Source: BJGV01 sp964013575
GTDB lineage: Bacteria; Pseudomonadota; Gammaproteobacteria; Burkholderiales; Nitrosomonadaceae
NCBI GenBank assembly: GCA_964013575.1
Contig: CAXGWP010000003.1
Coordinates: 1-64,000 of the forward strand
DNA: 64,000 nucleotides
Direction of reading: 5' to 3'
Shown piece after piece: positions 49,397 to 58,263 of the stretch (position 1 is its first letter; each line of letters begins with the position of its first letter). The notes beneath the pieces were generated by a model. That model saw only the letters and a program-made list of their open reading frames with translations, had not been told where the DNA came from and made no database searches. The position numbers were made by a program, and so were the translations under genes.

Positions 49397-50218
49397 ATGT
49401 CTGATGCTTACGCCGTTATTGGTAATCCTATTATCCACAGTAAATCACCAATGATCCATACTGCATTCTCAAAACAAACCAAGCAGGAAATGCAATATAA
49501 AGCTCTATTTGCACCACTCAATGGCTTCACTAAAGCAGTTAAAGCTTTCAAAAAAAATAATGGAAGGGGGATGAATGTAACTATCCCCTTCAAATTTAGC
49601 GCTTATAAAATTTCAACTCATCTGAGTCAGCATGCTAAAGCCGCACACTCTGTCAATACATTAGTATTTAGTAATACTGGGATTTATGGGCATAATACAG
49701 ATGGAATTGGCCTAATACGAGATATTGTTAATAACTTAGGCTTTACAATTACATCTAAAAAGATACTCCTTTGCGGGGCTGGTGGCGCTGCAAGTGGAAT
49801 ACTACTCTCACTATTAAAAGAAAATCCACATACAATAGTAATTACAAATCGCACCATACAAAAAGCATATAAATTAAAGAACCAGTTTTCATCCTTTAAT
49901 AATATTGTCGCCTCTAATAACAATATAGAAATTGCCAAGAAGAAATTTGACCTTGTAATTAATGCAACCTCTACAAGCCTGATTGGAGAACCATTAATCC
50001 TACCCAAAAATATATTTTCTTCTAAATCAATGGCATATGATTTGATGTACAGTAACAAGCAAACTCCGTTCTTACAATTTGCCGAGAAAGAAGGCGCAAA
50101 ATACCTATCAGATGGAACAGGCATGCTAGTGGAACAAGCTGCTGAGTCATTTCTACTTTGGCGTGGAATTAGGCCTAGAACTAAAGAGATAATTAAGAAT
50201 ATTAGAAATGCACCTTAA
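49397..50218 (+). CDS. aroE: Shikimate dehydrogenase
   Basis: NADPH-dependent reduction of 3-dehydroshikimate in the aromatic amino acid and folate precursor pathway. The substrate motif IGNPIIHSKSP, the N..IPFK segment (NVTIPFK) and the NADP loop LCGAGGAASG are intact, and DGTGMLVEQAAESF is near the end. The frame extends into tonB, but the ATG at 49397 (MSDAYAVIG) gives the typical 273-residue protein. It precedes mtgA by 16 bp. Confidence 0.96.
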   Translation: MSDAYAVIGNPIIHSKSPMIHTAFSKQTKQEMQYKALFAPLNGFTKAVKAFKKNNGRGMNVTIPFKFSAYKISTHLSQHAKAAHSVNTLVFSNTGIYGHNTDGIGLIRDIVNNLGFTITSKKILLCGAGGAASGILLSLLKENPHTIVITNRTIQKAYKLKNQFSSFNNIVASNNNIEIAKKKFDLVINATSTSLIGEPLILPKNIFSSKSMAYDLMYSNKQTPFLQFAEKEGAKYLSDGTGMLVEQAAESFLLWRGIRPRTKEIIKNIRNAP

Positions 50219-50234
50219 GTACAAATTTTAAAGA

Positions 50235-50942
50235 ATGAATAAAAAAAAACATAGATACTTTCCATGGAAAATTCTATTCTTCTTTTTTTGTCTAATTTTT
50301 TTCTATCAAACCTGGATTTTCTGTCAGATAGTTTACTTAAATTTTTATAACCCATCCACCAGCGCATTCATGCAATATCGATTGAATTCACAAAAAAAAA
50401 ATAGGCCTGAAACTGAAATAAAATTACAATACAAGTGGGTATCTTATGACCTTATCCCAAACCATCTTAAACGTGCAGTTATTGCTGCTGAAGATTCTAA
50501 ATTTATGAGTCATAATGGATTTGACTATAAAGCTATACAAATAGCCTTAAAAAAAAACATAAAAGAAAGAAAAATTGTTGCTGGGGGCTCTACTATAAGT
50601 CAACAGCTTGCAAAGAATTTATTCCTTTCTACAGAAAAAACCATTTTACGTAAAATAGAAGAAGCCATTATTACACTAATGTTAGAAAGTGTAATGACCA
50701 AACGAAGAATTCTAGAGATTTATTTAAACATCATTGAATGGGGAGACAATGTATTTGGTATAAATGCTGCAGCTTCTCATTATTATGATATTCATATTTC
50801 TTCTCTTTCAATACAACAATCTTCCCACCTGGCAGCTATGATTCCAAACCCTAATTTTTATGATAAAAATCGAGATTCTCCATTATTATTAAAAAAAGCA
50901 GATATCATTCAACATAGATTAGCCTCTGCAAAGATTCCATAA
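50235..50942 (+). CDS. mtgA: Monofunctional peptidoglycan glycosyltransferase
   Basis: Polymerises lipid II glycan strands. One membrane anchor (about 11-34) is followed by a GT51 domain with the catalytic glutamate in AAEDSKFMSHNGFD, the GGSTISQQLAKNLFLS motif and KRRILEIYLN. Length (235) is normal. The gene contains three A9-A10 runs (50241-50249, 50392-50401, 50549-50557) yet stays in frame. Confidence 0.95.
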   Translation: MNKKKHRYFPWKILFFFFCLIFFYQTWIFCQIVYLNFYNPSTSAFMQYRLNSQKKNRPETEIKLQYKWVSYDLIPNHLKRAVIAAEDSKFMSHNGFDYKAIQIALKKNIKERKIVAGGSTISQQLAKNLFLSTEKTILRKIEEAIITLMLESVMTKRRILEIYLNIIEWGDNVFGINAAASHYYDIHISSLSIQQSSHLAAMIPNPNFYDKNRDSPLLLKKADIIQHRLASAKIP

Positions 50943-51078
50943 TACCTTTAAATATCAGCTTAAAATTGCAATGAAATAAATTTAAATGCAATCACCCAAT
51001 CTTCTAATAAATATTCGACGTATATATTTATATTCCTTACAATTCAGTAGTCTTTTCTATTTATTGGAACGGCCTACC

Positions 51079-52524
51079 ATGAAAAATCCAACTAATCATA
51101 GCAATAGTGAAACAGATAATCCAAATAAACACCTCCAAAAAGTAGTTAATTTATTAAGTAGGAATAAGCTTGTAACAGGTTTTGTTCAAATGCAAGATGA
51201 GAAAAGGGAATTAAGTGAATCTTTAGTTCATAAACAGAATTTATCTGAATTGCGGACATTGCTTGATATGCTTCATCCTGCTGATATTGCATACATTCTA
51301 GAAGCATTACCTCTAGACGAACGTATTATAGTATGGGAAATGGTTAAATTAGAGCAATATGGGGAAACATTATTAGAGACCTCAGATGCTGTTCGGGAAA
51401 CATTAATTTCAACTATGAACAATAATAAGTTAGTAGCTGCCACAGGGCAATTAAATGTCGATGAAATAGCTGATCTAGCCCCAGATCTACCGAACGATGT
51501 TCTTGATAATCTTTTTCAGAAGCTTCCCATAGCAGAACGTGAAAAATTACGTGCAGCTATGTCTTATCCAGAAGATGCTGTAGGTGCACTAATGGACTTT
51601 GATATGGTAACTGTACGAGAGGATATAAAATTAGAAGTAGTTTTACGTTATCTACGGCGCCTAAAAAAATTACCTGACCACACAGATCAGCTGTTTATAA
51701 TAGATAGAAATGAAAACCTAATAGGTGTACTACCTGTAAACCTTCTACTAGTCAATGATCCTAATGTTGAAGTATCAGAATTAATGTCAAAAAAAATGAT
51801 GAAACTTCATCCTAATGACAAAGCACAACAGGCAACACATGCATTTGAACGATATAATCTAGTTACTTCCCCAGTAGTAGATATAAATAATAAATTATTA
51901 GGCAGAGTCTCTGTCAATGAAGTTATAGATTTTATTCGTGAAGAATCTGAAAATGAAGCACTAAATTTAGCAGGTCTACGCGAAGAAGAGGACTTATTTG
52001 CACCTGTATGGAAAAGCATAAAAAATCGCTGGGTTTGGCTAGCAATAAATTTAATAACAGCCTTTATTGCATCCCGTGTAATAGGAGTATTTGAGGGGTC
52101 TATTGAAAAATTAGTAGCTCTAGCAGCTCTTATGCCAATTATTGCTAGCATAGGGGGAAATTCTGGTAATCAAACTATTACCATGATCGTCCGTGCACTA
52201 GCGTTAGGTCACCTTAACACTAATAATGCAGGAAAATTATTTGCTAAAGAAATTGGTGTCAGTTCTGCCAATGGCCTAGTTTGCGGCAGCATAGTTGGAT
52301 TATTTGCTTTTATCATTTATGAAAATATCCAACTTAGCTTAGTAATGACTTTGGCAATGACATTAACGTTCTTATTAGCTGCAATATTAGGCGTACTCGT
52401 TCCATTAACACTGCAAAAATTTAGTCGTGACCCCGCAAAAGGATCCAATGTAGTAGTCACTGCAATAATAGACAGCGGTGGATTTTTTATCTTTCTAGGT
52501 CTAGCCACACTATTATTGATATAA
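51079..52524 (+). CDS. mgtE: Magnesium transporter MgtE
   Basis: Mg2+-gated channel of the inner membrane. The N-terminal superhelical domain (about 30-135), a pair of CBS domains (about 140-260) and a five-segment membrane domain with GGNSGNQT (pore region) occur in order. The frame is open to 50986, but the ATG at 51079 (MKNPTNHS) has GGA upstream and gives 481 residues, close to the family norm. It follows mtgA and converges with lysA. Confidence 0.95.
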   Translation: MKNPTNHSNSETDNPNKHLQKVVNLLSRNKLVTGFVQMQDEKRELSESLVHKQNLSELRTLLDMLHPADIAYILEALPLDERIIVWEMVKLEQYGETLLETSDAVRETLISTMNNNKLVAATGQLNVDEIADLAPDLPNDVLDNLFQKLPIAEREKLRAAMSYPEDAVGALMDFDMVTVREDIKLEVVLRYLRRLKKLPDHTDQLFIIDRNENLIGVLPVNLLLVNDPNVEVSELMSKKMMKLHPNDKAQQATHAFERYNLVTSPVVDINNKLLGRVSVNEVIDFIREESENEALNLAGLREEEDLFAPVWKSIKNRWVWLAINLITAFIASRVIGVFEGSIEKLVALAALMPIIASIGGNSGNQTITMIVRALALGHLNTNNAGKLFAKEIGVSSANGLVCGSIVGLFAFIIYENIQLSLVMTLAMTLTFLLAAILGVLVPLTLQKFSRDPAKGSNVVVTAIIDSGGFFIFLGLATLLLI

Positions 52525-52614
52525 ATAAATTCTCATTATTCATGAAGGAATAACAATATCTATAAATAACTTTTATTCTATGAAACTTAGTATTTAATAA
52601 TCCTAAATAATCTA

Positions 52615-53868
52615 CTATGGTAAAATCATCTCATTAGCAAATAATTCATCTATAGATTCTCTTCTTCTAATAAGGTGAGTACTATCATCATATACCATTA
52701 CTTCAGCAGCTCGGGGTCGACTATTATAATTAGAACTCATACTCATACCATAAGCCCCAGCAGACATAACAGCAAGCAAATCTCCCTGTGATAAAGAAAG
52801 TTCCCTATCATATCCAAGAAAATCTCCTGTTTCACATACAGGTCCAACTATCTGATAAGGCTTAGTTTTCTTTTTATTTGTAATAACTGGTAAAATTTCA
52901 TGGTAAGCATCATATAATGCTGGACGAAGCAAATCATTCATAGCAGCATCTACTATAGCAAAATTACGATAAGGCGTATGTTTCAAATATTCTACTCTAG
53001 TCAGCAATACTCCTGCATTCCCCACTAGGGATCTACCCGGCTCTATTAACATACGATGAGTACGATTACCAAGACCTGCACATAATGCTGCAATATAGTT
53101 CCGAGGTGATGGTGGGATCTCTTGTGAATAGCGAATTCCTAGCCCACCCCCACAATCAAGATGCTCGATTTTAATTTTTTTATTCTCTAATCGATCTAAT
53201 AAGCCAATTACTTTCTCACTAGCTTCAGAGAATGGAGCAAGTTCAATTAACTGAGATCCAATATGAAAATCCAATCCAGTCATATGAATATTAGGAAGAT
53301 TTTTTCCTAAAAGATAAAGCTTCTCGGCCTCATCAAATGGGACTCCAAATTTATTCTCTTTAAGCCCAGTAGAAATATATGGATGAGTTTTTGCATCTAC
53401 ATCTGGATTAACTCTCATGCTAACAGAAGCTATTTTATTCATTCCCTTTGCAATTTGACTTAAAGCTCTAAGTTCAGCTTCTGATTCTACATTAAAACAC
53501 AAAATATTTACTGAAAGTGCGGCTTGTATCTCAGCACTACTCTTTCCCACACCAGAAAAAACTATTTTTTTTGGGTCCCCCCCAACTTTAAGCACCCGTT
53601 GCAGCTCTCCTCCAGAAACTATATCGAACCCACTACCTAACTTTGAAAATATATCAAGAATAGCAATACTAGGGTTAGCCTTAACCGCATAGCATATTAA
53701 ATGCTTCCTATCAGCAAATGCTGCATCAAGTTCTCTATAAGCATTAACTAATGCTGATCGAGAATAGACATAACATGGAGTACCAAATTCTTGGGCAATT
53801 TTTTCCAGAGAAACTGATTCAATAGAAAGTGTAGTAGCACGATATGAAAAAATAGGAAAATCAATCAA
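52615..53868 (-). CDS. lysA: Diaminopimelate decarboxylase
   Basis: PLP-dependent last step of lysine synthesis. The Schiff-base lysine lies in CYAVKANPS, the phosphate loop is DCGGGLGI, and the catalytic cysteine motif is GPVCETGDFL. Length (417) is normal. The start is TTG at 53868, overlapping the stop of lptM by 2 bp and preceded by GAAGGG, a good ribosome site within lptM. Translation is therefore probably coupled to lptM. Confidence 0.96.
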   Translation of the reverse strand: MIDFPIFSYRATTLSIESVSLEKIAQEFGTPCYVYSRSALVNAYRELDAAFADRKHLICYAVKANPSIAILDIFSKLGSGFDIVSGGELQRVLKVGGDPKKIVFSGVGKSSAEIQAALSVNILCFNVESEAELRALSQIAKGMNKIASVSMRVNPDVDAKTHPYISTGLKENKFGVPFDEAEKLYLLGKNLPNIHMTGLDFHIGSQLIELAPFSEASEKVIGLLDRLENKKIKIEHLDCGGGLGIRYSQEIPPSPRNYIAALCAGLGNRTHRMLIEPGRSLVGNAGVLLTRVEYLKHTPYRNFAIVDAAMNDLLRPALYDAYHEILPVITNKKKTKPYQIVGPVCETGDFLGYDRELSLSQGDLLAVMSAGAYGMSMSSNYNSRPRAAEVMVYDDSTHLIRRRESIDELFANEMILP

Positions 53869-53996
53869 TTATTTTTCCCTTCTTCCTTAGAATCTTGCTT
53901 ATCTATTATTTTATTTTCTGGTAGATAAAGCGGTCCTTTTAATCCGCACGATCCCAAAATAAAAACTAACAAAATGACACTACTTAATATTCGCAT
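53865..53996 (-). CDS. lptM: LptM-type small outer-membrane lipoprotein
   Basis: A 43-codon gene. ATG at 53996 starts a signal peptide (RILSSVILLVFIL) ending in lipobox LGSC, followed by GLKGPLYLP, the hallmark of the LptM (formerly YifL) family that sits upstream of lysA in proteobacteria. In E. coli LptM helps LptD oxidation and assembly. The tail is short and charged (ENKIIDKQDSKEEGKNN). The TGA overlaps the TTG of lysA. LptD is also encoded in this window, so the partner is present. The gene is below common length cut-offs. Confidence 0.9.
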   Translation of the reverse strand: MRILSSVILLVFILGSCGLKGPLYLPENKIIDKQDSKEEGKNN

Positions 53997-54090
53997 AAAA
54001 AATTTCCAAAATTACACATATAAAATACTAACACAATTAAAATTCAATAAATAATCATAGGTATACTTAATGATCTAAGTAAATCCATAT

Positions 54091-54846
54091 TCATCCAATT
54101 TTATTTAATTCATTCCTAATAACTAAGTAATTTGGACAAATACTTTCAACTATTCTCCAAAATGCAGCAGAATGATTCATTTCAATAAGATGTGATAACT
54201 CATGAGCAATAACATAATCTATCAAATGAATTGATAAATGGATTAATCTCCAATTCAAATGAACAATACCGCGTATATCACAACTACCCCATTGAGTTCT
54301 TGCATTTGACAACCTCAATTGCGGCGTTACCACTTGAAGCTTCTCTGCGAAATATTTAATACGTTCACTAAAACAGATATGTGCCTGCTGGTAATACCAT
54401 TCCATTACAGTTTTCTCAATTTCCTGAGCAGATATTATGGAAGGCAAAGGTAACTCCAATTGCCCCCTTTCCTCTTTAGACTGTATTTTCACTGGAATCA
54501 TTTTCATGGTTCCAGTAGACGTTTTAGATATTTTCCATGGCTTCCCAAGAAGTGGAAAAATAGCTGACTCCTCCCATACCAACCTAATTAATTTTTTCTT
54601 TTTCCATTCATCAAGTTTCCTAAGAATCCAAAATCTCTTTTCCTTTAATACAAACTCAATCCGACTCAATTTCTCAATGATAGGGGCACTAATAGTTAAA
54701 CCATCACTATCTATTTTAATATTTATTGATTTACATTTACGCCTTCTTAAAAAATATAGAATTTCTTTATCATTTAGAATGATACGATGCACACTCCTTT
54801 TAATTACTTTTCTATTATTTAATAAAGAAAGTGAATATTTCCTCAT
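54091..54846 (-). CDS. YgjP-like metallopeptidase-domain protein (M48-related)
   Basis: 251-residue protein with the zincin motif HELSHLIEMNHSAAFW near the C-terminus: HEXXH-type HELSH plus a downstream histidine as third ligand. The N-terminal part (RRRKCKSINIKID..GL.I.AP) and RTQWGSCD match the YgjP/DUF45 family. Proposed roles are proteolytic but the substrate is not known. It starts 6 bp after plsC and ends before lptM, a conserved betaproteobacterial neighbourhood. Confidence 0.88.
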   Translation of the reverse strand: MRKYSLSLLNNRKVIKRSVHRIILNDKEILYFLRRRKCKSINIKIDSDGLTISAPIIEKLSRIEFVLKEKRFWILRKLDEWKKKKLIRLVWEESAIFPLLGKPWKISKTSTGTMKMIPVKIQSKEERGQLELPLPSIISAQEIEKTVMEWYYQQAHICFSERIKYFAEKLQVVTPQLRLSNARTQWGSCDIRGIVHLNWRLIHLSIHLIDYVIAHELSHLIEMNHSAAFWRIVESICPNYLVIRNELNKIG

Positions 54847-54851
54847 TTTAT

Positions 54852-55583
54852 TTAAGTAATATCTTTACCACATATACGAATCATTTCTAATTCAATCCAC
54901 TCCTCTACTTTATTATTTAGTTCACTAGCGCCCATCCCTACAGGATCTATCAGCTCACCAATACTAACTGTTATAGTCCCAGGAAATTTAATAAAGGAGT
55001 TTCTCCCCCAAAGCATCCCAGCATTATGCGCAACTGGAACTACTGGCACACCAGTTTTTGTTGCCAACAATGCACCACCAATTCCATATTTCCCTTTTTT
55101 ACCAGGTTCTATACGTGTACCCTCAGGGAAAACAACTACCCAAAGCCCTTTATCTAATCTGTCCCTCCCCTGTTTAATGATTTGTTTTAGTGCAGCTCTA
55201 CCTAAATTCCGATTTATCGCGATAGGGTCTGTCATTGCTAGACCCCAACCAAAGAATGGAATATAAAGTAACTCTTTCTTTAAGACCCATACTTGCGGCG
55301 GGAAAATCTGCTGGAAAGCAAGTGTCTCCCAAGCTGATTGATGTTTTGATAGTATAATAGCAGGTTCTCTTGGAATATTCTCAATCCCCAATACACAATA
55401 ATGAATTCCACATACTACTCTAGAAAGAAACAGCATTATATGTGCCCACCCAGAAATAATAAAATATCGCTTAGAAGGAGGCAATGGATATGAAGCTAAG
55501 ACAATTAATGTATAAAATGGAGTAATTATAATTTGTAATAGAAGATAAATTGCCGAACGTAAGGCTGCAATAACAAGCTTCAT
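54852..55583 (-). CDS. plsC: 1-acyl-sn-glycerol-3-phosphate acyltransferase
   Basis: Adds the second acyl chain to form phosphatidic acid. A hydrophobic N-terminus (about 8-30) is followed by SKHQSAWETL (the H-X-X-X-X-acidic catalytic motif, with Glu in place of Asp), the FPEGTR glycerol-phosphate motif, and a GVPVVPVAHNAG block. Glu in the first motif is, as I recall, usual in this subgroup. It overlaps gmhB by 4 bp, so the two are translationally coupled. Confidence 0.93.
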   Translation of the reverse strand: MKLVIAALRSAIYLLLQIIITPFYTLIVLASYPLPPSKRYFIISGWAHIMLFLSRVVCGIHYCVLGIENIPREPAIILSKHQSAWETLAFQQIFPPQVWVLKKELLYIPFFGWGLAMTDPIAINRNLGRAALKQIIKQGRDRLDKGLWVVVFPEGTRIEPGKKGKYGIGGALLATKTGVPVVPVAHNAGMLWGRNSFIKFPGTITVSIGELIDPVGMGASELNNKVEEWIELEMIRICGKDIT

Positions 55584-56110
55584 TTAAGTAAATTATCAAC
55601 AACAGAAGCCAGATCAGAGAATATTTTTATATTCTTAGGAAGACTCTTTGTATTCTTTGTTTTTCTACCTCTACCAGTAAGAACCATAACTGGCATCGCA
55701 CCTACAGATGCTGCGGCTTTTAGGTACCGTAAGCTATCTCCAACAATAAAAACATTATTTATACCAATACCAAATCGTTGAGCAACCTCCTGAAACATTG
55801 CAATCAATAATCTATTACAATTATATTTTTCAGCATCTAACTGTGGGCTCAGAAATATTGCATCTATGCGCCCTCCAACCTGATTCACAGCCTTGCACAT
55901 TTTATCATTAATAGCATTAAATCTTGGCATATCAATAATTTTTCGGTAACAAGACCGATTACTAGCAATAACTATCCGGTAACCCATTTGATTTAGATAT
56001 AACATGGCCTCTAAGCTTCCCTGAATTGGTATCCATTCAACAGAAGACCTAGTGTTAGCATCACTATAATTATTTATTACTCCTTCTTGATCAAGAATAA
56101 TTAATTTCAT
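55580..56110 (-). CDS. gmhB: GmhB-like HAD phosphatase with degenerate active site
   Basis: By position (glyS-gmhB-plsC) and by VEWIPIQGSLEAML, INDKM, GGRIDAIF and VGDSLRYL, this is the heptose-1,7-bisphosphate phosphatase of LPS core synthesis. Several key residues differ. The DxDG motif reads LDQEG, keeping nucleophile D7 but with Glu9 for the acid/base aspartate. The zinc cluster C-P-H...C-x-C has become SPQ...YNC, leaving one of four ligands, and CRKP has become CNRL. The frame is uninterrupted and overlaps plsC. It may be inactive, altered in substrate, or retained for coupling. Confidence 0.82.
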   Translation of the reverse strand: MKLIILDQEGVINNYSDANTRSSVEWIPIQGSLEAMLYLNQMGYRIVIASNRSCYRKIIDMPRFNAINDKMCKAVNQVGGRIDAIFLSPQLDAEKYNCNRLLIAMFQEVAQRFGIGINNVFIVGDSLRYLKAAASVGAMPVMVLTGRGRKTKNTKSLPKNIKIFSDLASVVDNLLK

Positions 56111-56116
56111 TAATTA

Positions 56117-58249
56117 CTATGAAACCATTAAACTCAAATCTGCCACTTGATTCATATAAGCTCGCCCATATTGTAATAATAAAAATCTATTTTTCCTTAT
56201 TCTTTTATCCTCAGAATTTACCATAACTTCTTTAAAAAAATCTTCTACTGGAGAAGCAAGATTTACTAATATATTCAATGCCTCAGAAAAACGTTTCTCA
56301 GATCTTAGAGCCTCAGATTTATTACCAACCTCCCTTAAGGCATTCCATAGTTTTGTTTCAGCATGAGTTTCAAATAAACCAGGATCAGGCATATTTATAT
56401 TATCTATAGTGTAGTTTACACATGTAACATCTTGACCTGATTTTTTTAGAATATTTGTAATTCTCTTATTTGCATTCGCAAGGATACGACCCTCTTCAGA
56501 TGAAAGAAATGCTTCAGCTGTGGGAATAATTTCTGAAAGAATAGACAGAGGTGTAGTCCCCCCAAATGGGGTAATAACTGATTCTATAGCATGATAATTA
56601 TTTCCTTGATCTGTAAAATATCTTCTAGTCCTATCTAATAAAAAATTATTAATCACCATTGGATCAAATTTATCATTATTCCTAACATTATTAGGCATAT
56701 ATTTTTGTGCTGTAAGGACTAATTCATGCAAATTAATTTCAAGCTTCTTTTCTATCAGTATTCTAATAACACCATATGCATGGCGACGCAAAGCAAATGG
56801 ATCTTTATCACCAGAAGGAAGCTGACCGATACCAAACATTCCAATCAAAATCTCTAATTTATCTGCAAGCGCAACACAAATACCAACCATATTACGAGGC
56901 AAATCATCTCCAGAAAATCTAGGTCTGTAATGATCTTCAATTGCAATAGCTAATTCATTATTTATTCCATCATGAGTTGCATAATAACGGCCCATAATAC
57001 CTTGAAGCTCAGGAAACTCTCCAACCATATCAGTAAGCAAGTCAGATTTAGATAACATTGCAACTTCACTTGCCAAAATAGCTAGTTTTTTTCCTTCTAA
57101 ATGTAAGCCAATTTCCTGTGCTATCTTTGATAAACGATCAACTCGATCACGCAAAGTTCCTAGCTTATTGTGATACACAACACCATTTAACTTTTCTATA
57201 TGCGAAGCTAATTTTTTTTTTCGATCTTGATTATAAAAAAACTCTGCGTCTGCCAATCTTGCCTGAAGAACTTTCTCATTCCCACGAATAATGGCTGAAG
57301 ACATATTAGTTCGAATATTACTAACCATTAAGAATTTTGATAATAAATTTCCCTCATTATCAAACAATGGGAAATATTTCTGATGTTGCTTCATTGCTAA
57401 TATCAAACATTCCTGCGGTATACTAAGAAAAGATTTATTAAAATTTCCTACATAAACCTCAGGGTATTCAACCAAAGAAGTAACTTCATTTAACAAAATA
57501 TTATCATGTACCAAGCTCCCTTTTTCTCTCTTACTAGATTCATTTAATTTATCTATTATTATTTTCTTCCTTTTTTCAAAATCAACTATTACACACCCTT
57601 TATCATGCAGAATTTTCTCATACTCATTAGCATGAGATAATGTAATACGGCCTTTACTTAGAAAGCGATGCCCTAAAGTCCCTAATTTAGAGCCTTTTAA
57701 CCCAAATATTTCTATTGGCTCGCATAGTAGATTCTCTCCATGTAACATAATAAAATTATGTACTGGACGAATAAATTGCTCATTGTTGGTACCCCAACAC
57801 ATCATTCTTGGGGCTTGAATTTTTCGCAACAAATCCTTTAAATTTCTAGTTAATATTTTTCCAAGACTTTGCCCGGGCTGATTATATTGATAGATATAAC
57901 AAACATTTCCTTTGGCATCAGCTCCCTGTTTTAAACTATCTACCGTCACCCCACATGACCGAGCAAATCCTTGTAATGCTGGAGTAGCCCTACCTGTTTC
58001 ATCATAGGCAGCAGACACAGATGGTCCCCTTCTCTCAATATTCCTATCAGATTGAGAATCTAATACTGCGGTTATAGTTAAAGCTAAACGCCTTGGCGTC
58101 GCATATGACGTTAATTTGCTATGTGAGGTTAATAAGCAATTCTGATCTAGAATATTATATACACCATTAGAAAAACTATTGCTCAAATTTTGCAATAATT
58201 TCGGTGGTAATTCTTCAGTTAGAATTTCAATAAGTAATGTATCTTGCAT
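56117..58249 (-). CDS. glyS: Glycyl-tRNA synthetase beta subunit
   Basis: Large subunit of the alpha2-beta2 enzyme, providing tRNA binding. The N-terminus LLIEILTEELPPKLL and the segments PMMCWGTNNEQFIRPVHN-like (RMMCWG, QFIRPVHN), HQKYFPLFD and GDKDPFALRRHAYGVIRI are diagnostic. Length (710) is normal. A T10 run (57212-57221, A10 in the mRNA) lies in the gene. It follows glyQ by 14 bp. Confidence 0.97.
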   Translation of the reverse strand: MQDTLLIEILTEELPPKLLQNLSNSFSNGVYNILDQNCLLTSHSKLTSYATPRRLALTITAVLDSQSDRNIERRGPSVSAAYDETGRATPALQGFARSCGVTVDSLKQGADAKGNVCYIYQYNQPGQSLGKILTRNLKDLLRKIQAPRMMCWGTNNEQFIRPVHNFIMLHGENLLCEPIEIFGLKGSKLGTLGHRFLSKGRITLSHANEYEKILHDKGCVIVDFEKRKKIIIDKLNESSKREKGSLVHDNILLNEVTSLVEYPEVYVGNFNKSFLSIPQECLILAMKQHQKYFPLFDNEGNLLSKFLMVSNIRTNMSSAIIRGNEKVLQARLADAEFFYNQDRKKKLASHIEKLNGVVYHNKLGTLRDRVDRLSKIAQEIGLHLEGKKLAILASEVAMLSKSDLLTDMVGEFPELQGIMGRYYATHDGINNELAIAIEDHYRPRFSGDDLPRNMVGICVALADKLEILIGMFGIGQLPSGDKDPFALRRHAYGVIRILIEKKLEINLHELVLTAQKYMPNNVRNNDKFDPMVINNFLLDRTRRYFTDQGNNYHAIESVITPFGGTTPLSILSEIIPTAEAFLSSEEGRILANANKRITNILKKSGQDVTCVNYTIDNINMPDPGLFETHAETKLWNALREVGNKSEALRSEKRFSEALNILVNLASPVEDFFKEVMVNSEDKRIRKNRFLLLQYGRAYMNQVADLSLMVS

Positions 58250-58263
58250 AAAATATTTCTATT

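Noticed and set aside
50986..51078. 31-residue N-terminal extension of mgtE
   Set aside because: Has no ribosome site; the ATG at 51079 has one and gives the family length.
55580..56110. gmhB as a frameshifted pseudogene
   Set aside because: The frame is continuous, of normal length and overlaps plsC; only substitutions are seen, so it is kept as a CDS with degenerate motifs.
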